A model generated the notes under the pieces. That model ran no database searches, had not been told where the DNA came from, and saw only the letters and a program-made list of their open reading frames with translations. Shown here piece after piece: positions 36,001 through 42,459 of a DNA stretch of 64,000 nucleotides. This DNA comes from Rhodothermales bacterium. GTDB taxonomy: Bacteria > Bacteroidota > Rhodothermia > Rhodothermales > UBA10348. How positions within the stretch are numbered: position 1 is the first letter of the stretch; every line of letters begins with the position of its first letter. The translations under genes and the position numbers were made by a program. Where the stretch lies: assembly GCA_017643395.1 (NCBI GenBank), contig JAEPNP010000005.1:186001-250000 (forward strand), written 5' to 3'.

Positions 36001-36103
36001 GATGCACACCATGGTTGACCGCGTGGAGGCGGCCGGCGGTGAGACGGAGGTGTCTACTGAGGCGGGCGTGGGCACGGTGGTGCGGATTTCGATGCCCATT
36101 TAG
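33074..36103 (+). CDS. two-component-propeller sensor histidine kinase
   Basis: About 1010 residues: a hydrophobic signal-like segment, a long periplasmic region of Reg_prop propeller repeats (MWIGTQIGLSRFDG, MWVGFMYGGLAHW, LWLGTPDAGLNRFD), a Y_Y_Y domain, and one membrane helix (SGLMLALIAGMTAAAF). These are followed by a HisKA_3 domain with the phospho-His in NDLHDDLGSKL and an HATPase domain (ALHNVAKHSGA, VRDNGRGI, GRGMHTM). The start is uncertain. No ATG or GTG lies between a GTG at 32924, inside the YcaO gene, and TTG 33074, and the best signal peptide would begin at an ATT at 33056. It is the probable cognate kinase of the LuxR regulator. Confidence 0.88.
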   Translation: MALLELVASVEVAAQAPSPEPDPPRFRSLTLDDGLPNYTVMSLLQDGPGYMWIGTQIGLSRFDGRHHRIYRASSAQADSLGDGFITSLARTTDDSAAVWVGTKLAGVHRFRPADDAFERIPGPDEAAARHVLSLLDVDGILLVGTDGAGLLTLFPGADSLRGPPSPLGRSVSGFSVVPQAPNLVLVLSELGLAALRLPDMVPVPVQVSGADLSRPVSMAWLSPERAVIATDSGLKEAEIRISGTELTLHIQPVAGISSQDVRSVLVRDSEVWVGMGDAGVDVLDAELTVTHRLSATGPESIADDAIQTLALDREGLVWIGTWANGLSIERPARRFAQVHHAADNPEGPPPSNVFGILEDRNRPGTMWVGFMYGGLAHWDPKRGVFEKRYADPDHPLNSVSALGYDHDGGLWALGRRNSVFRLRADGSILDRVALDLPPDSADGWVTFLHPRRAGGDLLIGTRGHGLVVFDPVRGVVRHRYGRRGALSAHRLDSDDIWQLVEEEDGTLWVATGLGLARIGPDGAVSAFHAHDPDDPESLSGPLVSSVVRDAHGMLWLGTPDAGLNRFDPTSGRVVRLSQEHGLPNSDVGGIVPDESGRLWLSSSRGLAVLDPSTLEIARFGPLDGVLEQTFQYRARTRLASGHIALGGPNGTLTVFDPAGIVVDSTPAMARVTDILVGGRRVPPGAWSTISLGHQEGDVLFRFSDLSFATPEKVRYRVRLSGGESGWTPADDAEVGFARLGPASYRFEVVATNRDGLWGAPGPAVELTVRPPFWQTWWFSGLMLALIAGMTAAAFQYRIRQIRRLEAERNRIANDLHDDLGSKLGSLALRLELLARRVPEQQESLTSLASFSRGAIQNLRDTIWLVATGHGAVRDLRERLEHAAGEILVDIPFAFEVSGGPMTQEMDPLRRRALLLAVREALHNVAKHSGADRVDVGMEVWPRRVQVTVRDNGRGIAAAAERAGRGIAPAVRRTGRGMHTMVDRVEAAGGETEVSTEAGVGTVVRISMPI

Positions 36104-36110
36104 AGGGGCC

Positions 36111-37385
36111 TCACATCATCATCGGCGACTCCGTCCCTCCCCTCCCAAGCAACACGTCCAGCTTTTCCAACTGCCCCCTCGCAGAGTCCATCATCCAGTC
36201 CTGGTGTGGAAGGGCCTCGAGTTTCTGGCGGATGAGACCCTCGCTCGGGTCCTGCAGTCCGTGTAGACTCTCCAGCAGCGAAGCACCGCGCCAAAAGAGC
36301 TCGGGACTTCCGTCCGCTGGATCGGCGTCCAGAACATCCTTTGTAAGGTCCCGCACCCTCGACCAGGCCTCCACAGCCCGAAACTGATCGACTTCGGCTT
36401 CTCTCGGGTCAGGCGAGAATTCCTTTGCCCTCAGGCGGAGGAGATAGGCGTAGTTGACACCGTTGTAGTGGTCGTCGCGAAGCACGAAGCCGCGTCGGTA
36501 GGAGGTGATAGCGTGCTCAAGATCCTGCATACGCTCGTCATGGGACCGGTCCGGGTGTTCTGCGAGACGCTTGTGAATGGCGCCCCAGATCCCCAGGGTC
36601 TCCGGATCGGTGCTCCCTGCAGGGTCCAGCCGGTCGCTGAGTACCGTCCTGGCCTCCAACAGATCGGCGACAGGAGCCGGCTGCCCGTCGCGTTCGTTCC
36701 GCTTGTAGAGCGCCAGCGCCAACTGTTGCGAAATCCACGGGTCGTTGTCCGGCTGTTCACGCAGCAGCTCGACCACGCTGGTCCAGTCCCCCTGGGCCTT
36801 GAGCTCATCGGTCCGCGCCATGATTCCGGCCAGTGATTCCCGGGCGGGAATTGTGTCATGAGGCCCACCGGGAGGAGGGCCGCCTTGCCACGACGGCGGA
36901 ATGAGCTCCTCTCCAAGCAGCGTGTAAATCAAACTGTCCGGCTCGTTCGCCCGGCGTGCTTCGCGGCAAACATCCGCCAACAGGGGCCGGAATCGGTCCA
37001 CCTCGTCGGCGTCCAGTGCCTTCCCGTGATGGGAGTAGGTGAAGAACCGCTCCTGGCTCAGGTTGAAGGGGATCTTGGTGTCGTCAGCCGCAATAACGAT
37101 CGTCGCCTTCGGCCGGAATGCCATGCGAACACCCAGTTCGTACATGGCATTCGCGTTAAGCGTGGTCAGGTCTGCGATAACGAGGTCGGCATGGAAGAGC
37201 CAGTAGTACATCTGTCGCTCGATTCGACCGGGGCGAATGACCTCATCGGACCGCACCACGGAAAAGCCCGCCGCCTCGGCCGCCGGCTTGATGAGCTGGC
37301 GGTACGACTTGTCCAGATCATACTCCTTTCCGGTATCCGGATCGGACTTGGTCCGGTAGCCCATAACCACGAAGCAGGTCGCCAT
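36111..37385 (-). CDS. TPR-containing protein with N-terminal nucleosidase-like (DUF4071/TRAFs-binding type) domain
   Basis: The 424-residue product opens with CFVVMGYRTKSDPDTGKEYDLDKSY. A Rossmann-like region carries LVIADLTTLNANAMYELGVRMAF, in which the Asn-x-x-x-x-Glu-Leu-Gly resembles nucleoside 2-deoxyribosyltransferase and TIR-like folds. From about residue 180 it is helical with TPR-like repeats (WTSVVELLREQPDNDPWISQQLALALYKRN). This is the architecture of proteins annotated as DUF4071 or TRAFs-binding, several of which occur in bacterial conflict systems. It faces away from the patatin operon across a 185-base region with repeat elements, and may be the sensor. Its own enzymatic activity is unproven. 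Confidence 0.7.
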   Translation of the reverse strand: MATCFVVMGYRTKSDPDTGKEYDLDKSYRQLIKPAAEAAGFSVVRSDEVIRPGRIERQMYYWLFHADLVIADLTTLNANAMYELGVRMAFRPKATIVIAADDTKIPFNLSQERFFTYSHHGKALDADEVDRFRPLLADVCREARRANEPDSLIYTLLGEELIPPSWQGGPPPGGPHDTIPARESLAGIMARTDELKAQGDWTSVVELLREQPDNDPWISQQLALALYKRNERDGQPAPVADLLEARTVLSDRLDPAGSTDPETLGIWGAIHKRLAEHPDRSHDERMQDLEHAITSYRRGFVLRDDHYNGVNYAYLLRLRAKEFSPDPREAEVDQFRAVEAWSRVRDLTKDVLDADPADGSPELFWRGASLLESLHGLQDPSEGLIRQKLEALPHQDWMMDSARGQLEKLDVLLGRGGTESPMMM

Positions 37386-37454
37386 CGTTCTCCCCTCTTC
37401 CTATCCGGAAAACCGTACGAACCGTGATCTCGATGCGCAAGCCGGCGCGCGCCG

Positions 37455-37562
37455 AATAGTGTCTCCCTGCCTGTTCGATAGTGTAAAACTGCCATGCACA
37501 TTAGTGTCTGCACGCCATTGCGCCATGACGGCACGGGCAAATAGTCTCTCCAGGACTACAAG
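37455..37562 (+). promoter_or_regulatory. array of four direct-repeat elements in the divergent patatin/TPR promoter
   Basis: Elements start at 37455 (AATAGTGTCTCCCTGCC), 37477 (GATAGTGTAAAACTGCC), 37500 (ATTAGTGTCTGCACGCC) and 37540 (AATAGTCTCTCCAGG); the first three are 22 and 23 bases apart. The consensus is close to WTAGTGTCTnCCTGCC. The last copy lies about 10-30 bases before the patatin start. The same element precedes the response regulator at 30224-30269. These are likely operators for a common regulator. Confidence 0.5.
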
Positions 37563-37570
37563 AGACGGCG

Positions 37571-38701
37571 ATGGCGCTTCTGGACAGACTGGACTCCGAG
37601 GCCCCCAAACGAATTCTGTCCCTGGACGGCGGAGGCATACGGGGCATTCTGACTCTGGGCTTCCTGGAGCGTGTGGAACAGATTCTGAAGGAGCGAGCCG
37701 ACCGGAATGACTTTGTACTGGCCGACTACTTCGACTTGATCGGCGGCACCTCGACCGGGTCCATTCTTGCCGCCGGACTGTCCACCGGGATGCACGTAAA
37801 GGACCTCATCGCCCTGTATGAGGACCTCGGCAGCAAGGTCTTCCGGGGCTCTGCACTCAGAGGCGGACTCCTGTTCGAGAAGTTTCCTTCCGGCCCCTTG
37901 CGCCGGGAGCTCACCAGGCAGTTCGGCACCATGCAACTGAGCGATCCCGAGATTCGCACGGGCTTGCTCGTGATGACCAAACGGTTGGACTCCGGCAGCG
38001 CCTGGCCGATCCACAATCATCCGCGGGGACGCTTCTACAGTGGAGCTCCCGTAGCGGGCACGGTACCGTTTCCCAACAAGGACTTTTCCCTGGCTCAAGT
38101 GGTTCGGGCCTCAACTGCGGCTCCTTCTTTCTTCGAGCCGGAAGACATCATTGTCGGCGATCACCAGGGCCGGGCCTTTTCGGGCAGCTTCGTCGATGGC
38201 GGCGTGAGCCCACACAACAATCCTGCGCTTCAGCTGCTCATGTTGGCAACCATGAGCGGACATGGATTCGGATGGACGATGGGACCTGAGGACCTGTTTA
38301 TGCTCTCCCTCGGCACGGGCTCGAAGGTGCCTGGTGCTTCCGCCAAAGGCGTTTCGGCGTCGGTGGCCATCAAAGCGCTCAAATCCCTCATGGATGACTG
38401 CGCGGAACTGGTGGAAACCATCATGCAGTGGGTGTCCGAGTCGCCCACCGCCCGCCCCATTGACCTGGCCGTCGGGGACCTGGCCGGCGAATTGCTCGGA
38501 GGGCGTGAGCTGCTGACGTACGTGCGCTACAACGTCTTCTTTGACGTCGAGTGGATGCAGACACAGCTGGGCGTGATGAACGTGACCGCCACCCAGCTCT
38601 CGGAGCTGAGCAAGATGGACGAGCCCGACCACGTACACCAGTTGCTCCATCTCGGCCGGATTGCCGCGCACAAGCTGGTAGATCCAGCCCACCTGCCCTG
38701 A
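37571..38701 (+). CDS. patatin-like phospholipase
   Basis: The 376-residue product is a complete patatin: oxyanion-hole DGGGIRG at about residues 19-25, nucleophile Ser61 in GTSTG, and catalytic Asp209 in VDGG. It has no signal peptide or membrane helix, so it acts in the cytoplasm, presumably on inner-membrane lipids. The closest role model is the CapV-type patatin effector of CBASS, where membrane damage kills infected cells; no cyclase gene is seen here, so control would have to differ. It is the first gene of a four-gene operon; the TIR gene follows after 5 bases. A metabolic lipase is possible but would not explain the neighbours. Confidence 0.85.
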   Translation: MALLDRLDSEAPKRILSLDGGGIRGILTLGFLERVEQILKERADRNDFVLADYFDLIGGTSTGSILAAGLSTGMHVKDLIALYEDLGSKVFRGSALRGGLLFEKFPSGPLRRELTRQFGTMQLSDPEIRTGLLVMTKRLDSGSAWPIHNHPRGRFYSGAPVAGTVPFPNKDFSLAQVVRASTAAPSFFEPEDIIVGDHQGRAFSGSFVDGGVSPHNNPALQLLMLATMSGHGFGWTMGPEDLFMLSLGTGSKVPGASAKGVSASVAIKALKSLMDDCAELVETIMQWVSESPTARPIDLAVGDLAGELLGGRELLTYVRYNVFFDVEWMQTQLGVMNVTATQLSELSKMDEPDHVHQLLHLGRIAAHKLVDPAHLP

Positions 38702-38706
38702 ATCCG

Positions 38707-39363
38707 ATGTACCGCGAGATCTTCGTCAGCTACAGCAGGAAGAACAAGGGCCTCATGAACGATGTGGTCCGGCATCTGTCCGGAGGCACGCACGGCATGG
38801 TCTGGTCCGACGAGGATATCGCCGTGGGGCAGGAATGGGACGTTGAAATCGGTGAGGCACTGGCCGACTGCCGCATGGCGGTCCTGCTCGTATCCGGGTA
38901 CTGGCTGTCTTCCGAATACATCCTGAAGAGGGAGGTGCCCTTGATCCGGGAGTTGCGGGGAGATGGCGGACTGGTTTACCCCGTGCGCGGCGGGTCTGCC
39001 GACTGGGCGCGACTTCCCTGGCTTGCGGCCCTGCAATGGTTTCCGCGCGAAGGCCCGGTGCTGTTGGAGCTCAAAGGTCATGCTCGGGATCGCGTGCTCG
39101 CGGAGATGGCGGCCGATGTGAGGGTGCAGCTGGCCAACACGCCCGCCAGGGCGACCCGTCGCTGGAGAGAAAGCGCGATCCGGCCAGTGCCGATGTGGTC
39201 CTGCCTCCTGCTGGTACTTCTTGTACTGCTCAAGAACGTGCTGGCCGGCGCAGATCCGACTACCAGCGAGGTCGTGCTGTGTCTTTCGCTGGCGACTGCC
39301 GGCTCGCTGTACTACGTCTTTGATCGATTCACCACCATTTTCAATGCCGCGCGACTCCGATAA
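38707..39363 (+). CDS. TIR-domain protein with C-terminal membrane segments
   Basis: The 218-residue product begins with REIFVSYSRKNKGLMND and continues MVWSDEDIAVGQEW and VLLVSGYWLSSEYILKREV, the typical TIR fold. Glu76 in KREV, aligned with the WxxxE/SxWCxxE region, is the probable NAD-cleaving residue. Residues 165-210 form two membrane helices with a basic segment before them, so the TIR domain is tethered to the inner membrane. TIR domains of bacterial defence systems degrade NAD or make signalling nucleotides. ATG 38707 is chosen; earlier in-frame starts lie inside the patatin gene. It overlaps the next small gene by about 20 bases. Confidence 0.85.
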   Translation: MYREIFVSYSRKNKGLMNDVVRHLSGGTHGMVWSDEDIAVGQEWDVEIGEALADCRMAVLLVSGYWLSSEYILKREVPLIRELRGDGGLVYPVRGGSADWARLPWLAALQWFPREGPVLLELKGHARDRVLAEMAADVRVQLANTPARATRRWRESAIRPVPMWSCLLLVLLVLLKNVLAGADPTTSEVVLCLSLATAGSLYYVFDRFTTIFNAARLR

Positions 39364-39643
39364 TTTTCTGACCCGCATGCCGCGGTCGGCTCGTCAGAGC
39401 TTCTTTGTTTTCGTGGCCTGGGTGGGCCTGATGGGAGTGACTCTGATCGTCGTGGTTCTGTGGGCCTCGTCCACGCTTCAGACGGCCGCGAGCGTAAACG
39501 ACGAGCATACCACGGAACGCATCAACGTCCTGACGGCAAAGGTGGACTCGATGAGCACCCGTCTGACGGCGCTTGAGAGAGCCAGGCCGCGCGGCGGCAC
39601 CCCCCGAAACCCAACCGTGCGCCGTCCGAATGGCTCACGCTAA
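39344..39643 (+). CDS. small membrane protein with coiled-coil
   Basis: The 99-residue product (ATG 39344; a Met at 39377 is the alternative) has one membrane helix (residues 19-43, FFVFVAWVGLMGVTLIVVVLW). A helical heptad-like stretch follows (TTERINVLTAKVDSMSTRLTALERA), then a basic Pro-rich tail. No family is recognised. It overlaps the TIR gene at its start and the next gene by 14 bases at its end, so all are translated together. A scaffold or membrane anchor joining TIR and downstream protein is plausible. Confidence 0.6.
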   Translation: MPRDSDNFLTRMPRSARQSFFVFVAWVGLMGVTLIVVVLWASSTLQTAASVNDEHTTERINVLTAKVDSMSTRLTALERARPRGGTPRNPTVRRPNGSR

Positions 39644-40280
39644 ATATGATCTGCGCGTCTTCGTCAACTGCCCGTTCGATGACGCTTACACCGAGATGTT
39701 CGAGGCGCTGATCTTCACGGTTACCGCCTGCGGACTGGTCGTGGTCAGTTCGAAGGCCGTGCTCAACGGTGCCGAAGACCGCATGTCCAAACTGAAGGAC
39801 CTGATCGGCTCGTGTCGCTACGGCATTCACGACATTTCCCGCACAGACCTGGACCTCGACACGGGCCTTCCGCGGTTCAACATGCCGCTGGAGTTGGGCA
39901 TGTTTCTCGGTGCCCGGTCCTTTGGGGGTAAGCGCCAGAAGCAGAAGTCCTGCGCCATCCTGGACGTTTCCGAGTATCGATACCGCGACTTCATCTCGGA
40001 CCTGGCCGGGTACGAGGTGATGGCGCACGGCAACAGGGTCGACCAGTTGATCCGACAGGTCCGGAACTGGATTCGTGCACTTCCGGATCCAGACCGTACC
40101 AGGGTTCGGGGCTGGGAAGTGATCTCGAAGCTGTACACCCAGTTTCGTGAGGACCTGCCGGTCATCTGTAGAAATCTCGGTCTCGAACCGGACACCCTGG
40201 GGTTTCACGACTTCGTCGCCATCCTGGTCGACTGGCTTCGGGACCCGCCCGACCCTCCTCCTGCCGAAAACGATCGGTGA
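39630..40280 (+). CDS. TIR/nucleoside-deoxyribosyltransferase-like cytosolic protein
   Basis: The 216-residue product begins YDLRVFVNCPFDDAYTEMFEALIFTV, continues KLKDLIGSCRYGIHDISRTD and FNMPLELGMFLGAR, then CAILDVSEYRYRDFISDLAGYEV. The N-x-P-x-E-L-G segment parallels N-A-N-A-M-Y-E-L-G in the divergent TPR protein, suggesting the same Rossmann fold with a glutamate in the base-cleaving position. Proteins of this type are found with HEPN, TIR or STAND genes, but I cannot name the exact family. No membrane segment. The C-terminal tail is proline-rich. A cytosolic nucleotidase or NADase effector, or a nucleotide sensor, is inferred. Confidence 0.65.
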   Translation: MAHAKYDLRVFVNCPFDDAYTEMFEALIFTVTACGLVVVSSKAVLNGAEDRMSKLKDLIGSCRYGIHDISRTDLDLDTGLPRFNMPLELGMFLGARSFGGKRQKQKSCAILDVSEYRYRDFISDLAGYEVMAHGNRVDQLIRQVRNWIRALPDPDRTRVRGWEVISKLYTQFREDLPVICRNLGLEPDTLGFHDFVAILVDWLRDPPDPPPAENDR

Positions 40281-40346
40281 ATCACACAAAGAACACACCC
40301 AACGGTCTAACTTTTCAGGACTTACACGTATTGAGAAGTAATAGAC

Positions 40347-40375
40347 TTGAGCCGATACCAGTTACATGTATCTTG
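40347..40375 (+). promoter_or_regulatory. candidate Bacteroidota-type promoter
   Basis: TTG at 40347-40349 and TATCTTG at 40369-40375 are separated by 19 bases, near the -33 TTG and -7 TAnnTTTG pattern. The small gene begins about 68 bases downstream. Seen by eye only. Confidence 0.25.
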
Positions 40376-40442
40376 CCTCCTGCCTCTGTTCAAGTGGGAG
40401 CAATCCACGTATCGAGGCTCTGCAGTCCCCTAGACAGGCACT

Positions 40443-40613
40443 ATGGCTAAGTATCGAACCATCAAAGACCCCGCAGCCCGCGGCACGCTGTCACGAGAGC
40501 GTGTTCTGGCCGCAATTGATGCCCTCCGCAGTGAGCGCCAGAAAGCCAAGCGGCAATTCGAGAAGGCGCGCAAGGAGGCAGAGCGGGAGGTAGAACTGAC
40601 CTCAGCGAGGTAG
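40443..40613 (+). CDS. small basic helical protein, 56 residues
   Basis: A frame of 56 codons from ATG 40443 to TAG 40613 follows AGG-containing leader sequence and the candidate promoter above. The product is highly charged and helical: AIDALRSERQKAKRQFEKARKEAERE. No motif is recognised. It resembles small antitoxin- or DNA-binding-like accessory proteins only in composition, not by any conserved signature. Position after the patatin/TIR operon and before hipBA (opposite strand) is notable. Confidence 0.45.
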   Translation: MAKYRTIKDPAARGTLSRERVLAAIDALRSERQKAKRQFEKARKEAEREVELTSAR

Positions 40614-40674
40614 AAGGTCCGGATCCAGCATGGGAGCATGGTGTCGACACCATCCGCTACCCGGACACGGCCTC

Positions 40675-40790
40675 GTCACCCGAACACCTCTTCCCGCCGC
40701 TCCTGGAGTGCGGTCGAAATCGCCGCGGTCAGGTCACCCGAACACCTCTTCCCGCCGCTCCTTCAGCGCCGCCGAAATCGCCGCCGTCGC
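40675..40790. repeat. 58-base tandem duplication at the hipA 3' end
   Basis: Two copies begin at 40675 and 40733; the first 29 bases (GTCACCCGAACACCTCTTCC...) are identical and the rest is similar. The inner copy encodes the hipA C-terminus and stop; the outer copy lies just beyond it. The period of 58 is not a multiple of three, so the copy is not in frame. Confidence 0.7.
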
Positions 40791-42035
40791 ATCGCCCGGA
40801 ACTGCGCACTCTGCCGCCGCTGACTCCCACCGCGAAAGCGCATCCGCTACCCGCTCTACGATCTGCCTGGGTCGTTTTACCGCAAAGGTCTGTGCCACTT
40901 CCAGCAGGTCCGCGAGCACGATACCGCTCGTTTTGCCGTTCACGCGCATCTGGTGCCACCGCGTCCACCCCTGCCCGCGCGCAAACGTCAAATCGTACGC
41001 TGGGCTTAGTCGCCAGACGCCGTTCTGCCCCAGGTGGAACGACAGATTCTTTACGTGATCGTCCTGATTGACCGCGAGTACGTTGAACGCCATGCGACGA
41101 AATGCCTCCTGCAGCGCGCCGCCGGACATGCCGAGCGCCAGGGCTGATCGCAGGTACTCTTCATAGCTGCTCGCAGCAGGATCGTTGTAGTCCACGTGCA
41201 GCAATCCGCCCAGGGTGTGCTGGTGCAGCGAAGTGCCGTCCTCCCCAAGGTCGAACCGCGGAATCAGCAGATGTGCGTGGCCATCATCGCTCTCCAGGAT
41301 GCGCACGTCCACGACACCTAGTCCGGCATTCCGGGCGATGCGCGCATAGGCCGCCTCCACCCGGTTGAACGGCTGCGGTTTTCCCATCTGCCCGGGGCTT
41401 GCGTTGGGATCGACCCCATCGAACTTCAGGATGGCCGGCTGATCCCCGGGCCGCGGATCAGCGAAGGCCGACCGGATCACGCCGTTGTTGTGCAGCACTA
41501 CCGCTTTGGGGCGCATCCCTCCGGCGGAACTGCCGATTCGGTAGATCTCGGGAACGGCGATATCCGCTTTACCCTCGACAATGCGTCTTGCGTCGCGGAC
41601 CAACGCTGCGATTTCCAGAGCCTGCTCGTCTTGCGGCCGCGTCTCGAGATCCGCCGCGGGCCGGAATTCCAGCGCGCCGATGGCCCGGGGTCCCACGTAG
41701 AGCAGGTGCTGCACGGGACTCAGCGCCTTTTGCATTTCGCCCCGCGACGTGAAGTACGTGCGGATGACTGTTTTGCCGAAGCTGTCGGGCAGGGCGTCTG
41801 CCAGCACACCCGGAAGGCCGTTGAACCCCGGCCGGCGCGCCAGTTCGGGAAACGCGAATACGCCTGGTCTGGCCGGCACGTTGAGAGGCGAAATCTCGAT
41901 ACCCCGGGCGATGTGGTCCTGGCTGTACTCAAAGAAGATGCGCCCGTCCTCCATTTCGGCGACGGCTCCGACAAACTGGCCCCAGAGCCAAACCTCCGCG
42001 ACTGCGCTCGGGTCAGCCACGGCCGACCAGCTCAA
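40734..42035 (-). CDS. hipA: HipA-family serine/threonine kinase toxin
   Basis: The 433-residue product has a HipA N-terminal domain (EVWLWGQFVGAVAEMEDGRIFFEYS) and the kinase core: SAGGMRPKAVV (the phosphate-binding loop region), HLLIPRFDL, NVLAVNQDDHVKNLSF with the catalytic Asp, and LSPAYDLTF with the metal-binding Asp. HipA phosphorylates glutamyl-tRNA synthetase in E. coli and causes growth arrest; this one may have the same or another target. It overlaps the antitoxin gene by 23 bases. All active-site motifs are intact, so the toxin is likely functional. Confidence 0.9.
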   Translation of the reverse strand: MSWSAVADPSAVAEVWLWGQFVGAVAEMEDGRIFFEYSQDHIARGIEISPLNVPARPGVFAFPELARRPGFNGLPGVLADALPDSFGKTVIRTYFTSRGEMQKALSPVQHLLYVGPRAIGALEFRPAADLETRPQDEQALEIAALVRDARRIVEGKADIAVPEIYRIGSSAGGMRPKAVVLHNNGVIRSAFADPRPGDQPAILKFDGVDPNASPGQMGKPQPFNRVEAAYARIARNAGLGVVDVRILESDDGHAHLLIPRFDLGEDGTSLHQHTLGGLLHVDYNDPAASSYEEYLRSALALGMSGGALQEAFRRMAFNVLAVNQDDHVKNLSFHLGQNGVWRLSPAYDLTFARGQGWTRWHQMRVNGKTSGIVLADLLEVAQTFAVKRPRQIVERVADALSRWESAAAECAVPGDATAAISAALKERREEVFG

Positions 42036-42291
42036 GGGGGCTGACTTCCGGCTCGGGGATGAAGTCGGCGACCGCGCCGATGCGCCCGTACACCCGCAGC
42101 AATCGCAGAAGCGTCAGCAGTGTAGGATTCCGGCCCTTTTCGGCGCCCACCACCGTGGATTTGTTGAGCGATGCGCGGTCGGCGGCCTCCTCCAGCGTGA
42201 GGCCCTGGTCCTTGCGCAACCCGCGGAGCCGCTTCCCGAGGAGAGTGAGCAGCTCGGCGTCTGATGTGAAGTATGTGGTTTTATCCGTCAT
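42013..42291 (-). CDS. hipB: HipB-like helix-turn-helix antitoxin
   Basis: The 92-residue product has an XRE-type helix-turn-helix: KRLRGLRKDQGLTLEEAADRASLNKSTVVGAEKGRNPTLLTLLRLLR. It would bind HipA and the promoter. It precedes and overlaps hipA by 23 bases. Four palindrome-related operator-like elements lie at 42275-42444, one over its first codons. The start at ATG 42291 gives TDKTTYF as the N-terminus. Confidence 0.85.
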   Translation of the reverse strand: MTDKTTYFTSDAELLTLLGKRLRGLRKDQGLTLEEAADRASLNKSTVVGAEKGRNPTLLTLLRLLRVYGRIGAVADFIPEPEVSPLELVGRG

Positions 42292-42444
42292 TACGGACCT
42301 TATTGATGCCCAATGATGGTTTTATCCGCCATACGATCTCGGGAGCGCCCAGGTTTCAGTTGGACTCCCGGACTCCGCGGTATTTAGACGGTTTAATCCG
42401 CGGATAGCACGATTTTTATTGCGTTTTGACGGTTATAACCGCCA
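42275..42444. promoter_or_regulatory. four HipB operator-like elements
   Basis: Related elements at 42275-42290 (GTGGTTTTATCCGTCA), 42315-42332 (GATGGTTTTATCCGCCAT), 42387-42404 (GACGGTTTAATCCGCGGA) and 42428-42444 (GACGGTTATAACCGCCA, nearly a perfect palindrome). The core is GGTTtTAtCCG. HipB of E. coli binds several TATCC-N8-GGATA sites in the same position; the similarity is in arrangement. The region from 42292 to 42459 contains no gene. Confidence 0.6.
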
Positions 42445-42459
42445 AACGAAACCGCTACC

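Larger units (their letters stand above)
40281..40733. other. 453-base region between the patatin operon and hipA
   Basis: It holds a candidate promoter at 40347-40375, a small gene at 40443-40613, a perfect 16-base palindrome ATGGTGTCGACACCAT at 40638-40653, and the outer copy of a 58-base duplication at 40675-40732. Long frames antisense to hipA that run from about 40630 are shadows. Confidence 0.5.

Noticed and set aside
36111-40280. Assignment of the patatin/TIR locus to CBASS
   Set aside because: A CapV-like patatin is present, but no cGAS/DncV-type nucleotidyltransferase, Cap2/Cap3 or SAVED/HORMA gene is within the window.
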